Below, in pieces: positions 8,795-18,244 of a DNA stretch of 44,014 nt. Positions within the stretch are counted from its first letter, which is position 1; each line of letters opens with the position of its first letter. A program made the position numbers and the translations under genes. Source of the DNA: an uncultured Lachnospiraceae bacterium. GTDB lineage: Bacteria; Bacillota; Clostridia; Lachnospirales; Lachnospiraceae. Where the stretch lies: NCBI GenBank assembly GCA_947629865.1, contig CANRFJ010000021.1, positions 1 through 44,014 on the forward strand, written 5' to 3'. Under the pieces are notes generated by a model that was not told the origin of the DNA, did no database searches, and saw nothing but the letters and a program-made list of their open reading frames with translations.

Positions 8795-9577
8795 TCACTT
8801 TTTCCCCGCGGCGCCCGTCCTCTCGTAAATCAGTCTCATGCCCTTGAGAGTCAGCTCCGCATCATATATGTCTATTTTCTCCGTTCCCTCTGCAATGATC
8901 CGGCCCAGGCCGCCGGTGGCGATCACTTTGATTCCCGGATAGCCCGACTCCGCTCTGAAGCGGTCGATAATATATTCTGTCTGTCCGATCGTTCCGTACA
9001 CAAGTCCCGCCTGCATACTGGTAATGGTCGTCTTGGCAAGAATGGAATCCGGCTTCACAATCTCTATCTCCGGAAGCTTGGCCGCGTTGCTCCAGAGCGC
9101 CTTGGCGCTGATCCGGATCCCCGGCGCTGTCACGCCCGCCACAAAGGCGCCGTCCGCCGTCACCAGGTCATATGTCGTGGCCGTTCCGTAATCTATAACA
9201 ATGACAGGCCCCCCGTACAAAAAATAGGCGCCCACTGCGTCCACCACCCGGTCTGCCCCGATCTCCATCGGGTTTGTGGTTGCGATGCGGATACCGGATT
9301 TCGTCCCGTTTCCCACGATCAGGGGATCGCAGCCCAGATATTTGCGTATCCCGCTGGTGAGCGAGTACATGACCTTGGGAACTACCGAACAGATAATAAC
9401 GTCTGTCACGTTCTCCGCCGGTACGTTCTGGTGGGACAGCTGATCCTTGATCTGCACGCCAAACTCATCCGACGTCCGCGGCAGACTGGTAGTGAGGCGG
9501 AACTTAAACCGTATTTCCTCCCCGTCAAAAAGCCCGAAGGTCAGATTGGTATTCCCTACATCAATAGCCAGTAACAT
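8795..9577 (-). CDS. coaX: type III pantothenate kinase
   Basis: Phosphorylates pantothenate in the first step of coenzyme A synthesis. Type III kinases belong to the ASKHA fold, seen here in the phosphate-1 motif [10 protein letters not shown] at the very start, the [11 protein letters not shown] segment, the phosphate-2 motif [11 protein letters not shown] and [11 protein letters not shown]. 260 residues is typical. GGGAG lies 7 bases before the ATG. It begins 2 bp after the small DUF6145-like gene and nearly abuts dusB, so it is mid-operon. The coaX-dusB pair is common in Firmicutes. Confidence 0.96.
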   Translation of the reverse strand: MLLAIDVGNTNLTFGLFDGEEIRFKFRLTTSLPRTSDEFGVQIKDQLSHQNVPAENVTDVIICSVVPKVMYSLTSGIRKYLGCDPLIVGNGTKSGIRIATTNPMEIGADRVVDAVGAYFLYGGPVIVIDYGTATTYDLVTADGAFVAGVTAPGIRISAKALWSNAAKLPEIEIVKPDSILAKTTITSMQAGLVYGTIGQTEYIIDRFRAESGYPGIKVIATGGLGRIIAEGTEKIDIYDAELTLKGMRLIYERTGAAGKK

Positions 9578-9579
9578 TC

Positions 9580-9915
9580 TTACTCTCCCTTTTGTACGGC
9601 GTCCACAAAAAACATCTGATAGTATTTCTCCAGATTTTCCAACAGCTCCGCATAGCGTGTGCGGTACTGCTTAATCTTTAAATGGCTGCCGATTTCATCA
9701 TAGGCAAAATCATTTTCCTTTGCCGTCGTCGATAGATACAGTGTGCCGTCCTCGTCAAATTCCATCGTAAAGACGCCGCCCACGTCCGCCGTCATCGTCA
9801 CTGCCATAATCTGGAGCTCCTGCTGGATCTGCGTGGGCAGGGAGGAAAAACGCGGGTTAAAATAATACTTTTCCTCATAGGCGCTGCATGCGCACAATAT
9901 CTGTTGTTCGTCCAT
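9580..9915 (-). CDS. conserved hypothetical protein, DUF6145-like
   Basis: A 111-residue soluble protein with no signal peptide or membrane segment. It resembles, from memory, the DUF6145 family found in Lachnospiraceae (Cys-rich start [16 protein letters not shown], then [15 protein letters not shown] and a C-terminal helix ending YYQMFF). No function is known for it. The ATG at 9915 overlaps the citrate synthase stop in a TGATG arrangement, with GGGAG upstream, indicating translational coupling. The family name should be checked by profile search. Confidence 0.75.
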   Translation of the reverse strand: MDEQQILCACSAYEEKYYFNPRFSSLPTQIQQELQIMAVTMTADVGGVFTMEFDEDGTLYLSTTAKENDFAYDEIGSHLKIKQYRTRYAELLENLEKYYQMFFVDAVQKGE

Positions 9916-11291
9916 CACTTCTCCCTCTCATTCATCGGCACATACGGCTTGTGTCTGGCCACGGCCTTATAAGCCGGACGGATAATCTTGCCCGCATTGA
10001 CCAGCTCCTCGATCCGGTGGGCGCTCCAGCCCGCAATCCGTCCAATGGCAAACAGAGGCGTATACAATTCATGCGGGATTTGCAGCATACTGTATACGAG
10101 TCCGCTGTAGAAATCTATGTTGGCGCTGACGCCCTTATATATATGCCTCTCGCTTCCAATCACTTCCGGCGCCAGCCTCTCCACCATCTCGTAGAGCGCA
10201 AATTCCTTCTGCATCCCCTTTTCCTCAGCCAGTTTTTTTACAAACTTGCGGAAAGTCCTCGCTCTCGGATCGGAGACAGAGTAGACCGCATGGCCCATTC
10301 CGTATATCAGTCCGGATTTATCAAAGGCCTGGCGGTTGAGGACGGCTGTGAGATAGCTTGTCACTTCTTCCTCGTCCTCCCAGTCCTTCACCCGTTTCTT
10401 CATGTCCTCAAACATCAGGGACACCTTCACGTTGGCCCCGCCGTGCCGCGGCCCCTTAAGAGAGCCGAGGGACGCCGATATAGCCGCATAGGTATCCGTG
10501 CCGGAGGACGTCACCACATGGTCGGTGAAAGTGGAGTTATTGCCCCCGCCGTGCTCGGCGTGGAGCACCAGGGCAATGTCGAGTATCTTTGCCTCCAGCG
10601 GCGTAAACCTGCTGTCCGGACGGAGCATATGTAAAATATTTTCCGCCGTGGAATATTCCTTTTTGGGTGGGTGCAGGAAAAAGTCCGTCCCCTCGTGAAA
10701 ATAACAGGCCGCCTGATAACCGTATATGGAAAACATGGGAAAAAGCGCCACCAGCTGCAGGCACTGCCTGAGCACATTTTCCGTTGAAGTGTCGTCGGCC
10801 CGGTCGTCATAGGAATACAGAGTCAGCACGCTGCGCCCCAGTGTGTTCATCAGATCCACGCTGGGCGCCTTCATGATGATATCCCTCACAAAACTGGTGG
10901 GCAGGCTCTCTCTGTAAGAGGCCAGCATATCCTTCAGTTCCTCCAGCTCCTGCTCTCTCGGAAGCCTCCCGAACAGCAGAAGGTACACGACCTCCTCATA
11001 GCCGAATCTCTTTTCCGTCAGAAATCCATCGACGATCTCCTCAATATCGATTCCCTGATAATATAATTTGCCGTCACAGGGAACCATATCGCGATCCACG
11101 ATCGTATAAGAACAGATCTCCGATATTTCTGTCAGCCCTGTGAGGACGCCCTGTCCGTTGAGGTCGCGAAGCCCTCTCTTGACCTCATATTTTTCAAATA
11201 AGGTAGAGTCAATTGTGCTGCTGGCCTCACACACTGCTGCCATCTTATGTAACCAGTCATCTCTATAGCCGGCATTTAATCTCTCGCTCAT
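9915..11291 (-). CDS. citrate synthase (Si type)
   Basis: Condenses acetyl-CoA with oxaloacetate to citrate. 458 residues. The catalytic set of the Si family is visible: His247 in LHAEHGGGNN, the GPRHGGAN loop (His283), and His334 in GMGHAVYSVSDPRA; the CoA-binding C-terminus is near GWSAHRIEE. The long N-terminal arm before the catalytic core is characteristic of the Firmicutes/clostridial citrate/2-methylcitrate synthase subgroup, so methylcitrate activity cannot be excluded. AAAGGAG lies 5 bases before the ATG. First gene of a four-gene operon. As no other TCA enzyme is in the window, it probably serves glutamate synthesis. Confidence 0.93.
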   Translation of the reverse strand: MSERLNAGYRDDWLHKMAAVCEASSTIDSTLFEKYEVKRGLRDLNGQGVLTGLTEISEICSYTIVDRDMVPCDGKLYYQGIDIEEIVDGFLTEKRFGYEEVVYLLLFGRLPREQELEELKDMLASYRESLPTSFVRDIIMKAPSVDLMNTLGRSVLTLYSYDDRADDTSTENVLRQCLQLVALFPMFSIYGYQAACYFHEGTDFFLHPPKKEYSTAENILHMLRPDSRFTPLEAKILDIALVLHAEHGGGNNSTFTDHVVTSSGTDTYAAISASLGSLKGPRHGGANVKVSLMFEDMKKRVKDWEDEEEVTSYLTAVLNRQAFDKSGLIYGMGHAVYSVSDPRARTFRKFVKKLAEEKGMQKEFALYEMVERLAPEVIGSERHIYKGVSANIDFYSGLVYSMLQIPHELYTPLFAIGRIAGWSAHRIEELVNAGKIIRPAYKAVARHKPYVPMNEREK

Positions 11292-11352
11292 ATTGGCTCC
11301 TTTCTGAAATTCTGTCCGCGCATGATATACTACTTATTCAAAGGCGTATGTA

Positions 11353-12336
11353 CTACAGCGTAGCCGCCATCACTGCCTTAATCGTGTGCATACGGTTCTC
11401 CGCCTCGCGGAACACCACGTCTGCGTGCTTCTCAAAAACTTCGTCTGTGACCTCCAGCTCCCTCAGCCCATATTTCTCATAGACTTCCCGTCCGATGGAG
11501 GTTTTCAGATCGTGAAAGGCAGGCAGACAGTGCATAAACACCGCCTTCTCTCCGGCATTTGCCATGACTGCCGCATTTACCTGATACGGGGACAGCATAC
11601 GAATCCGCTCCTCCCATACCTTCTCCGGCTCTCCCATGGAAACCCACACGTCTGTGTAGATAACGTCGGCTCCCGCCGTTCCCTCGCTCACATCTTCGGT
11701 GAGACGGACGCTTCCGCCGGAGGCCTTCGCATATTCCTCACATTCCCGGACTAACTCCTCGGCCGGAAAATATTCCTTCGGCGCACAGGCCGTAAAGTGC
11801 AGCCCCATTTTGCTGCACGCGATCATCAGTGAATTTCCCATGTTGTAGCGGGCGTCTCCCATATAGGTGAGACGGATTCCCTCCAGTCGCCCGAACTGCT
11901 CTCTGATAGTGAGGAGGTCGGCCAGCATCTGGGTTGGGTGGTACTCGTTCGTGAGCCCGTTCCACACCGGCACACCGGCATATTCCGCCAGTTCCTCCAC
12001 AATCTCCTGCCCGTATCCGCGGTATTCAATCCCGTCGAACATACGCCCCAACACCCTTGCGGTATCGGCGATGCTCTCCTTTTTCCCAATCTGCGAACCC
12101 TTCGGATCCAGATAAGTGACTCCCATTCCCAGATCATGGGCCGCCACCTCAAAAGAGCAGCGGGTGCGCGTGCTGGTCTTCTCAAAAATCAGGGCAATGT
12201 TCTTCCCCTCAAACGGTTTTTCCACTATCCCCTGTTTCTTTTTCTCTTTCAACTCTCCGGCCAGATCCAGCAGATACCGTATCTCCTCCGGAGTAAAGTC
12301 CTTTAATGTCAGAAAATTTTTTCCTCTCAGATTCAT
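11353..12336 (-). CDS. argF: ornithine carbamoyltransferase
   Basis: Makes citrulline from ornithine and carbamoyl phosphate in arginine synthesis (or the reverse in arginine fermentation). The carbamoyl-phosphate loop STRTR is at 55-59, with the HPTQ motif ([13 protein letters not shown]), the ornithine-binding region (VSMGE) and the Cys loop HCLPAFHD. 327 residues is normal for the trimer-forming family. Its ATG overlaps the SPFH gene stop by 4 bp (ATGA). That is an odd partnership, because argF usually sits with arg genes; argH is 23 kb away here on the other strand. No ArgR box was recognised. Confidence 0.95.
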   Translation of the reverse strand: MNLRGKNFLTLKDFTPEEIRYLLDLAGELKEKKKQGIVEKPFEGKNIALIFEKTSTRTRCSFEVAAHDLGMGVTYLDPKGSQIGKKESIADTARVLGRMFDGIEYRGYGQEIVEELAEYAGVPVWNGLTNEYHPTQMLADLLTIREQFGRLEGIRLTYMGDARYNMGNSLMIACSKMGLHFTACAPKEYFPAEELVRECEEYAKASGGSVRLTEDVSEGTAGADVIYTDVWVSMGEPEKVWEERIRMLSPYQVNAAVMANAGEKAVFMHCLPAFHDLKTSIGREVYEKYGLRELEVTDEVFEKHADVVFREAENRMHTIKAVMAATL

Positions 12337-13271
12337 GACGTCTCCTTACATGTCTCAATAATTGATTTGGCAAGTCCGGCAACTCCCTGTATCTCCGACG
12401 GGATAATAATTTTGGTAGCCTTGCCGTCCGCCGCCTTTTCAAATGCTTCCAGACTTTTCAGCGTGAGTACCTGGTTCGACGGATCTGCCTCATTCAGGAA
12501 CCGGATTCCCTCTGCCGTGGCCTTCTGCACGGCGGCAATGGCCTGGGCGCGTCCCTCCGCCTCGCGTATAGTGGCCTCTTTTTTGGCCTCAGCCCGCAGA
12601 ATGGCGGCTTCCTTTTCCGCCTCTGCCTCCAGAATCGCCGATTCCTTTTTACCCTCGGCCACAAGCACGGTAGATTTCTTCTCTCCCTCGGCCCGCAGAA
12701 TCGACTCGCGCCTCTCGCGCTCCGCCTTCATCTGCTTCTCCATGGAATCCTGAATCTCCCGCGGCGGTATGATATTTTTCAGCTCCACGCGGTTCACCTT
12801 GATGCCCCACGGATCCGTGGCAATATCCAGATTGGAGCGCATGTGGGTATTGATGGTCTCCCTGGAAGTCAGCGTCTGATCCAGTTCCAAATCGCCGATG
12901 ATGTTTCGCAGCGTGGTGGCCGTCAGATTTTCAATGGCCATAATCGGATTCTCCACGCCATAGGTAAACAGTTTGGGATCGGTAATCTGGAAAAACACTA
13001 CGGTATCGATCTGCATGGTTACATTGTCCTTGGTGATTACCGGCTGGGGCGGGAAATCCATTACCTGCTCCTTTAAGAGAACCTTTCTCGCCACTTTGTC
13101 AATAATCGGCACCTTCAGATGGATTCCCACAGACCAGGTGCTCTGATAACCGCCGAGTCTCTCCACAATGTAAGCATGGGCCTGCGGCACAATCTTGATG
13201 CAGGACGCCAGCAGACACAGAAGTATCACAAGAATTATAATCACAATGACCGGAACTAATAAATCAACCAT
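12333..13271 (-). CDS. SPFH/stomatin-prohibitin family membrane protein (QmcA-like)
   Basis: An SPFH (band 7) protein, 312 residues: an N-terminal membrane helix (about 2-27), the SPFH domain to about 180, then a long Ala/Glu/Lys coiled coil with repeated RAEGEKK, VAEGKKE and AEAEKEA-like units, ending in a short helical tail. Members form ring-shaped oligomers in membrane microdomains and affect protease and membrane quality control. The start chosen is the ATG at 13271, 6 bases after AAAAAGGAGG. It overlaps the end of the NfeD gene by 8 bp, the usual partner arrangement for SPFH-NfeD pairs. Confidence 0.9.
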   Translation of the reverse strand: MVDLLVPVIVIIILVILLCLLASCIKIVPQAHAYIVERLGGYQSTWSVGIHLKVPIIDKVARKVLLKEQVMDFPPQPVITKDNVTMQIDTVVFFQITDPKLFTYGVENPIMAIENLTATTLRNIIGDLELDQTLTSRETINTHMRSNLDIATDPWGIKVNRVELKNIIPPREIQDSMEKQMKAERERRESILRAEGEKKSTVLVAEGKKESAILEAEAEKEAAILRAEAKKEATIREAEGRAQAIAAVQKATAEGIRFLNEADPSNQVLTLKSLEAFEKAADGKATKIIIPSEIQGVAGLAKSIIETCKETS

Positions 13272-13701
13272 TTTTTTCCTCCTTTTTAACAATCAGTTTC
13301 ACACCGGAAACAGATTCTACTGTCACAATCTCATCCGGAGCAATTATCCCGCCGTCGCTGCTACGGGCCAGCCATTCCACGCCCCGGAGACGAATCCGGC
13401 CCTGCTCCTTCTGATTGTCGATTTGCTCTACCACAACTCCCTGCTCCCCTACTACGCCTTCAATATTTGTCCTGGTTCTCTCTTTATTTACCACCTTTAT
13501 GGCAAATGGCCGAACCAGAACCATAACCAAAATGGAAACAACGCTGAATAACAGAATCTGCAGCCACAGTGGTGCGCCAAAGCCGGCGGCTATCGCTGCT
13601 GCCACAGCGCCCAGACTGAACCAGATTGTAGTAAGGCCCATGGTAAAAATCTCAATTACCAGCATGACAGCCACCACAATCAACCAGAAAATGGTATACA
13701 T
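13264..13701 (-). CDS. NfeD-like membrane protein
   Basis: Short-form NfeD protein of about 145 residues. Membrane helices occupy roughly the first 75 residues (FWLIVVAVMLVIEIF, then two more), followed by an OB-fold C-terminal domain (GVVGEQGVV...GRIRLRGVEWLARS). NfeD proteins pair with SPFH scaffolds, and the overlap with the downstream SPFH gene supports that. The ATG at 13701 is the likelier start; a GTG three codons upstream (13710) is crowded against the only purine-rich site. Transcribed from the promoter at 13745-13773. Confidence 0.88.
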   Translation of the reverse strand: MYTIFWLIVVAVMLVIEIFTMGLTTIWFSLGAVAAAIAAGFGAPLWLQILLFSVVSILVMVLVRPFAIKVVNKERTRTNIEGVVGEQGVVVEQIDNQKEQGRIRLRGVEWLARSSDGGIIAPDEIVTVESVSGVKLIVKKEEKNG

Positions 13702-13744
13702 AATTCCCACGTCCCTTCTATCAGTTTATTCACGGCTCCCCTTT

Positions 13745-13773
13745 ATCATACTAAAAACGAGGGCTATTTGCAA
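13745..13773 (-). promoter_or_regulatory. sigma-A promoter of nfeD-SPFH-argF
   Basis: TTGCAA (13768-13773), 17-base spacer, TATGAT (13745-13750) on the minus strand. It lies in the gap between the RNA methyltransferase gene and nfeD and is the only good promoter there. It would therefore drive argF as well. Confidence 0.7.
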
Positions 13774-13807
13774 GTGTGAACCACAATCTGCCGCTGCTCC
13801 CTGTTTA

Positions 13808-14593
13808 TTATCTGCGGTTTCTGTGAACCTCATACATCAATAGTGCGGCGGACACCGCCGCATTCAGAGACTCCAGCTCTCCCTCCATCGGTATTTTCAC
13901 CTTTACATCTGCCAGCGCCGATAATTTTTCGGAGAGCCCGCCGGCCTCATTGCCAATCAAAATCCCCGTGCGCCCGCTGTAATCCGCCTCCTCATAGGAG
14001 CAGTCGCCCTGAAGATGGGCCGCAAAGACGGTAAATCCGCTGTTTTTCATGCGTTCTACTTCTGTAGTCAAATCTTTTGCAACATAAAAGGGAACCCGAA
14101 ATAGAGAACCCATGGTAGAGCGCACCACCTTGGGATTAAATATATCCGCGCAGCCTCCGGACAGCAGAACGCCGCTCATGCCCGCTCCCTCGGCAGTCCG
14201 GAACATCGTCCCCAGATTGCCGGGATCCCGAATATCCTCCAGGCACAGAACCGCTGCCCTCTCTCCTCCCACTACGTCCTCTCTGTCATAACAAGGCATA
14301 TTCACAAGCGCCATGATTCCCTGTGGGGAGACGGTATCTGAGATTTCCCGAAACAGGCTCTCAGACAGAATTTCCACCTCTGCCTCCGAAAATTTTTGCA
14401 TGGGAAATCGTTGCCTGAATTCGTTTTCTACAGTCGTAGATATATAGATTGTCTTGACCAGGCTCCGGCGCAGGGCCTCCTCTGTCATCTTCCAGCCCTC
14501 TGCGACAAAGAGCGCCTCCTGTCGGCGGTACCTGGCGCTTTTTCTGAGTTTCTGTATTTTTTTGATCCGGGCATTGCTCCTGCTCTCTATCAT
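13808..14593 (-). CDS. TrmH-family (SpoU) RNA 2'-O-methyltransferase
   Basis: A SAM-dependent ribose methyltransferase of the SPOUT class, 261 residues. An N-terminal substrate-binding domain (MIESRSNARIKKIQKL) is followed by the knotted catalytic domain with motif 1 DPGNLGTMFRTAEGAG, motif 2 LIGNEAGGLSEKL and motif 3 SLNAAVSAALLMYE. This layout is the rRNA/tRNA methyltransferase group often annotated RlmB- or YsgA-like; the target nucleotide cannot be assigned. GGGAGG stands 4 bases before the ATG. It follows ktrA by 38 bp and ends the MATE-ktrB-ktrA group. Confidence 0.9.
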   Translation of the reverse strand: MIESRSNARIKKIQKLRKSARYRRQEALFVAEGWKMTEEALRRSLVKTIYISTTVENEFRQRFPMQKFSEAEVEILSESLFREISDTVSPQGIMALVNMPCYDREDVVGGERAAVLCLEDIRDPGNLGTMFRTAEGAGMSGVLLSGGCADIFNPKVVRSTMGSLFRVPFYVAKDLTTEVERMKNSGFTVFAAHLQGDCSYEEADYSGRTGILIGNEAGGLSEKLSALADVKVKIPMEGELESLNAAVSAALLMYEVHRNRR

Positions 14594-14631
14594 ATGGCCT
14601 CCCTTTCCTTCACCCTGCCGCAGGCCTATGC

Positions 14632-15285
14632 CTACATCTCGCGCAGACGCTGTAATTCACTGTTGTGTCCCAGGGCAATCAAAACGTCGTCCTCCTGAAG
14701 CTCATACTCCGGCTCCGGATTGATATTGGTCTCCTCCAGGCCCCGTATGCCGATTATGCTGACGCCATAGCGGGAGCGGATATCCAGCTCGCGCAGGCTC
14801 TTTCCCTTCCATGACTCCGGTACGTCCAGATCCACAATGCTGTAGCGCTCCGATAACTCAATCGCCTCAAAATAGTTGCCGTTCATAATCTGGTTTCCCA
14901 CCCGGAATCCCATCTCTTTATCCGGAAAAACAATTTTGTCCGCGCCCACCTTATGAAGGATCCGCCCCTCCAGATCGTTGGAAGCCTTTGCCATGATAAA
15001 GGGAACTCCCAGCTCCTTCAACTGAATGGTGATCAGGACGCTCGCCTCCAGGTTGTTGCCAATGCCGACAATCGCCCCGTCGTAATTGTGGATCCCAAGG
15101 GAGTGCATCACCTCCGGATTGGAGGCGTCAGCGCATATCGTGTGCGTAACCCGGTCGGCCACCAGCTCCAGTTTCTGCTCGTCCCTGTCAACGACCATGA
15201 CCACGGCTCCCCTGCTCCCGAGCGATATGGCTACATTGGCGCCAAACTGTCCCATTCCGATAACGACAAATTCTTTTTTCTTCAT
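14632..15285 (-). CDS. ktrA: potassium uptake regulatory subunit, KtrA/TrkA type
   Basis: Cytosolic RCK subunit that gates the potassium transporter next to it. The Rossmann nucleotide fold starts at once (VVIGMGQFGANVAISL), with the acidic end of strand 2 in VDRDEQKLE, and an RCK-C domain at about 135-217. 217 residues equals the single-RCK KtrA form rather than the double-length TrkA. The domain binds ATP/ADP, and often c-di-AMP in Firmicutes. GAAGG lies about 9 bases before the ATG, and the ktrB stop is 19 bp upstream, so the pair is co-expressed. Confidence 0.93.
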   Translation of the reverse strand: MKKKEFVVIGMGQFGANVAISLGSRGAVVMVVDRDEQKLELVADRVTHTICADASNPEVMHSLGIHNYDGAIVGIGNNLEASVLITIQLKELGVPFIMAKASNDLEGRILHKVGADKIVFPDKEMGFRVGNQIMNGNYFEAIELSERYSIVDLDVPESWKGKSLRELDIRSRYGVSIIGIRGLEETNINPEPEYELQEDDVLIALGHNSELQRLREM

Positions 15286-15304
15286 ATATTACAGCCTTCT
15301 TTCT

Positions 15305-16681
15305 TTATCCGATTCCTACCTTTTCCTCCGGATACGTTTTCAGATTTACAAATCTCCTGGAATTGAAAAACAGAGCCAGGGAAATCGGGCCGATTCGCCC
15401 GATGTACATTGTTACGATAATAATGATCCGGCCTGCCAGATTGAGTTCGGTTGTAAAATCTCTGGAAAGCCCTACCGTGGCGATGGCCGATACCGTCTCA
15501 TACATACAATCCATGAAATCGCCCGGCTGGACAATGGCAAGAGCCGTGACTGCGGCGAGCAGCACCACGAAGCTGACCATAAAGACGGAGAGCGCCCGCC
15601 GGATAACGTCATCGCTCACGCGCCGGCCAAACATTTCCGTGTCCCGCCGGCTCCGGATAATGGAGTGCACGGTAGCCACCAGAACCGTAATCGTGGTGGT
15701 CTTGATTCCGCCGGCTGTTCCGGAAGGAGAACCTCCGATAAACATGAGCATACAGCACACAAGCCCCGTGGCCTCCGTCAGCCCCGCCTGGGATATGGTG
15801 GCAAAGCCCGCCGTTCTGGTTGTGACGGACTGGAACAGCGCCGCCTGCACCTTTTCCCACCAGGGCATGGCCCCCAGGGTGGCCGGATTGTTATATTCAA
15901 GTAAAAATATGAGAATCGCTCCCGCCGCGATCAGAAAGGCGGTAACGGCCAGCGCCAGTTTGGTATGCAGGCGCAAATGATGGAGCGCAGTACGAAATCC
16001 CCCGTACCTTTCCCTGCCGCCGCGGAGCGTATCGAGAACATTCCACCACACCGGAAAACCGATGCCGCCGAGAATAATCAAAAGCATCGTAGTGATATTG
16101 ACAAGCGGATTCCCCGCATAGGGCTCCAGACTCGCCGGGCCCAGCACGTCCATACCGGCATTGCAAAAGGCGGACACGGAGTTAAATATGCTTTTCCATA
16201 TGCCCATGAGACCGTAATCGGGCACAAAGACCGTCATGTAGAGAAGCGCCCCGATTCCCTCAATTATCAGCGTCCCTTTGACAATCTTCTTGACGAGAAT
16301 GACCAGTCCCTGAATCGTATCCAGATTATAGGCCGCCTGAATCAGAAGGCGGTCTTTCAATCCAATCCGGCGGTGCAGAGCGAGAAAAAACAGCACGGTA
16401 AACGTGATGACGCCCAGACCGCCCACCTGTGCCAGCAGCGAGATGACCACCTGTCCGAACAGCGTCCAGTGCGAGTAAGTCGGCACCACGACCAGGCCCG
16501 TCACACAGACGGAGGTAGTAGCGGTAAACAGGGCGTCTACAGGTGTAGTAACCTCACCTGCCGCCGTGGAGATCGGCAGCATAAGAAGAACCGTGCCCAC
16601 CAAAATGGCGCTCAGAAATCCAAGGGCAATGATTCGGGTGGTGAGAAAGTTCCGGCTCTCGCGCTCCCGCTTTTTCTTCAT
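15305..16681 (-). CDS. ktrB: potassium uptake transmembrane subunit, KtrB/TrkH type
   Basis: Membrane subunit of a Ktr/Trk potassium transporter, 458 residues. Four selectivity-filter repeats can be seen: TTSVCVTGL (55-63), FCNAGMDV, TRTAGFATIS and ATVGLSRDF, each with the filter glycine. The first filter has the TxxVTGL form typical of KtrB, and the C-terminus closes with YIGRIGPISLAL. The ATG at 16681 is chosen because AAAGGAGG lies 8 bases upstream; the open frame runs 26 codons further, but into the 3' end of the MATE gene. Confidence 0.94.
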   Translation of the reverse strand: MKKKRERESRNFLTTRIIALGFLSAILVGTVLLMLPISTAAGEVTTPVDALFTATTSVCVTGLVVVPTYSHWTLFGQVVISLLAQVGGLGVITFTVLFFLALHRRIGLKDRLLIQAAYNLDTIQGLVILVKKIVKGTLIIEGIGALLYMTVFVPDYGLMGIWKSIFNSVSAFCNAGMDVLGPASLEPYAGNPLVNITTMLLIILGGIGFPVWWNVLDTLRGGRERYGGFRTALHHLRLHTKLALAVTAFLIAAGAILIFLLEYNNPATLGAMPWWEKVQAALFQSVTTRTAGFATISQAGLTEATGLVCCMLMFIGGSPSGTAGGIKTTTITVLVATVHSIIRSRRDTEMFGRRVSDDVIRRALSVFMVSFVVLLAAVTALAIVQPGDFMDCMYETVSAIATVGLSRDFTTELNLAGRIIIIVTMYIGRIGPISLALFFNSRRFVNLKTYPEEKVGIG

Positions 16682-16697
16682 ACGGACTGCCTCCTTT

Positions 16698-18077
16698 CTA
16701 CACCGCAGGTTTTTTCCCTTCTGTATCCCTGTCCACGAAGTATTTGCGGAAAGCCACAATGGAAAGAATAACCGATAAAATGACGGCCATATAATCCGTC
16801 ACCGGCTGCGCCATCACCAGCATCTCGGCCGAGCCGAAAATGGCGTGAAAGGTGAACAGCACCGGTATGTAGAGCAGCCCCTGCCGGCTGATTGACAGAA
16901 TCATGGACGGGATAGCCGCCCCCATAGCCTGGATCGTATTTATCATAACAAACAAAATCCCCAGCACCGGGCCGGAAATAATAAGAGTTCGGGCAAACTT
17001 CATACCATAATCGTAGGCCTCCGGCTGCTCTAGAAAGGCATTTACCATAGGCCCGGCTCCCAGATAACAGATTGCCGTCATGACGAGGCTGAGACTCAGC
17101 GCCAGAATCAGCGAGAAGCGCAGAATACTCACAAAGCGCCTGCGGTTGCCCGCCCCGAAATTATATCCGAGAAGCGGCTGTACGCCGGTGCCCACTCCGA
17201 TCAGAAGCATGACCGCCACCATATTTACTTTCATTGCCACACCGAGACCTGCCACCGCCATATCGCCGTGCCCCACCATGAGTTTATTAATCAGTACGTT
17301 AGATGTGCTCATCAGCACACTGTTCAGAGAGGCCGGTATGCCAATCGCCATAACGCCGGTCGCAATCTTTCCCCCCGCGCGGTATTCCCGCAGACGAATG
17401 GTAAGCATCGAGCGTCCGGACACAAAATGTATAATGTAAAAACCGGCGCTCAGGACATTTCCGATTACCGTGGCAACGGCAGCGCCCGCCACATTCCAGC
17501 CGAAGAAAAGAATCATGACCGGATCCAGAACGATATTGGCCACATTGCCGAGTATCATTCCAATCATCGCCTTATTTGCCTTGCCCTCGGCGCGGATAAT
17601 GGTACTGAATATATTGCTGATAACGAGAAACGGCACGCCCAGCGCGACAATCATGATATACTGCTTCACATAGGCGAGAGTCTCCGGCTGCGCGGCGCCC
17701 GCCACCAGCGCGCACACTGCATCGCTGGCCACGAGTATGACCGTCATGCCGACCACTCCTACGGCCGTTCCTGTCCAGAAGCAGAACGAGCAGGCGTTAC
17801 CGGCTTCCCTTCTGCGTCCCTGTCCCAGCATACGGGAGATCAGGGAAGTGCCGCCCACGCCGAACAACATTCCGACCGCCATAAAAAACAAAAACGCCGG
17901 CGTTGCCAGAGAGACAGCCGCCACCATAAGTGCGTTTCTGGTCTGTCCGATAAAAAAAGTGTCTGCCAGATTGTATACGAGCACCATGATCATGCTCACG
18001 ACCGACGGGATAATATTGGTAAATACCGCCTTCGGAACAGGTGCATTTTCAAAAATCTCTGTTGTCTTATCCTTCAT
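16698..18077 (-). CDS. MATE family multidrug/metabolite efflux transporter
   Basis: A 459-residue polytopic protein with about 12 membrane helices in two related halves, as in MATE antiporters, which use sodium or proton gradients to expel cationic compounds. Typical sequences include VYNLADTFFIGQ in helix 1, GTSLISRMLGQGR in the first loop and GVGTGVQPLLGYNFGAGN at the start of the second half. It belongs to the clostridial DinF/NorM-like group. AAGGAGG lies 10 bases before the ATG. It is first in a group with ktrB, ktrA and the RNA methyltransferase. I saw no guanidine-type riboswitch upstream. Confidence 0.93.
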   Translation of the reverse strand: MKDKTTEIFENAPVPKAVFTNIIPSVVSMIMVLVYNLADTFFIGQTRNALMVAAVSLATPAFLFFMAVGMLFGVGGTSLISRMLGQGRRREAGNACSFCFWTGTAVGVVGMTVILVASDAVCALVAGAAQPETLAYVKQYIMIVALGVPFLVISNIFSTIIRAEGKANKAMIGMILGNVANIVLDPVMILFFGWNVAGAAVATVIGNVLSAGFYIIHFVSGRSMLTIRLREYRAGGKIATGVMAIGIPASLNSVLMSTSNVLINKLMVGHGDMAVAGLGVAMKVNMVAVMLLIGVGTGVQPLLGYNFGAGNRRRFVSILRFSLILALSLSLVMTAICYLGAGPMVNAFLEQPEAYDYGMKFARTLIISGPVLGILFVMINTIQAMGAAIPSMILSISRQGLLYIPVLFTFHAIFGSAEMLVMAQPVTDYMAVILSVILSIVAFRKYFVDRDTEGKKPAV

Positions 18078-18134
18078 CTGTTTCCTTCCTCCTTGCCTGT
18101 CATTCCATTCTCCCTCTCATATCCCCAAGTTATA

Positions 18135-18162
18135 AGTATAACAGATAATATATATATTGCAA
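18135..18162 (-). promoter_or_regulatory. sigma-A promoter of the MATE-ktrBA group
   Basis: TTGCAA (18157-18162), 16-base AT-rich spacer, TATACT (18135-18140) on the minus strand. It lies immediately downstream of the tandem 24-bp repeats, about 58 bp from the MATE start codon. Confidence 0.65.
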
Positions 18163-18168
18163 GTATTA

Positions 18169-18240
18169 CGCCCATCGGTCTATCCGGACATATGCCCGTC
18201 GGTCTCTTGGGACATACGCCCTCCGGTCTATCCGGAGAGG
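18169..18240. repeat. three-copy 24-bp tandem repeat
   Basis: Three adjoining 24-bp units (18169-18192, 18193-18216, 18217-18240) share the core CGGTCT(A/C)T(C/T)(C/G)GGA. The unit nearest the GH43 gene can form a stem of about 8 bp (CTCCGG against CCGGAG plus flanking pairs) with an ATAGA loop. The array fills the gap between the GH43 stop codon (18245) and the MATE promoter (-35 at 18157). It has no U-run, so it is not a standard terminator. Confidence 0.85.
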
Positions 18241-18244
18241 GGCG

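Noticed and set aside
11292-11352. Promoter between argF and citrate synthase genes
   Set aside because: Only TAGTAC-17-TAGTAT was found, too poor a -35 match. Read-through from the nfeD promoter is as likely.
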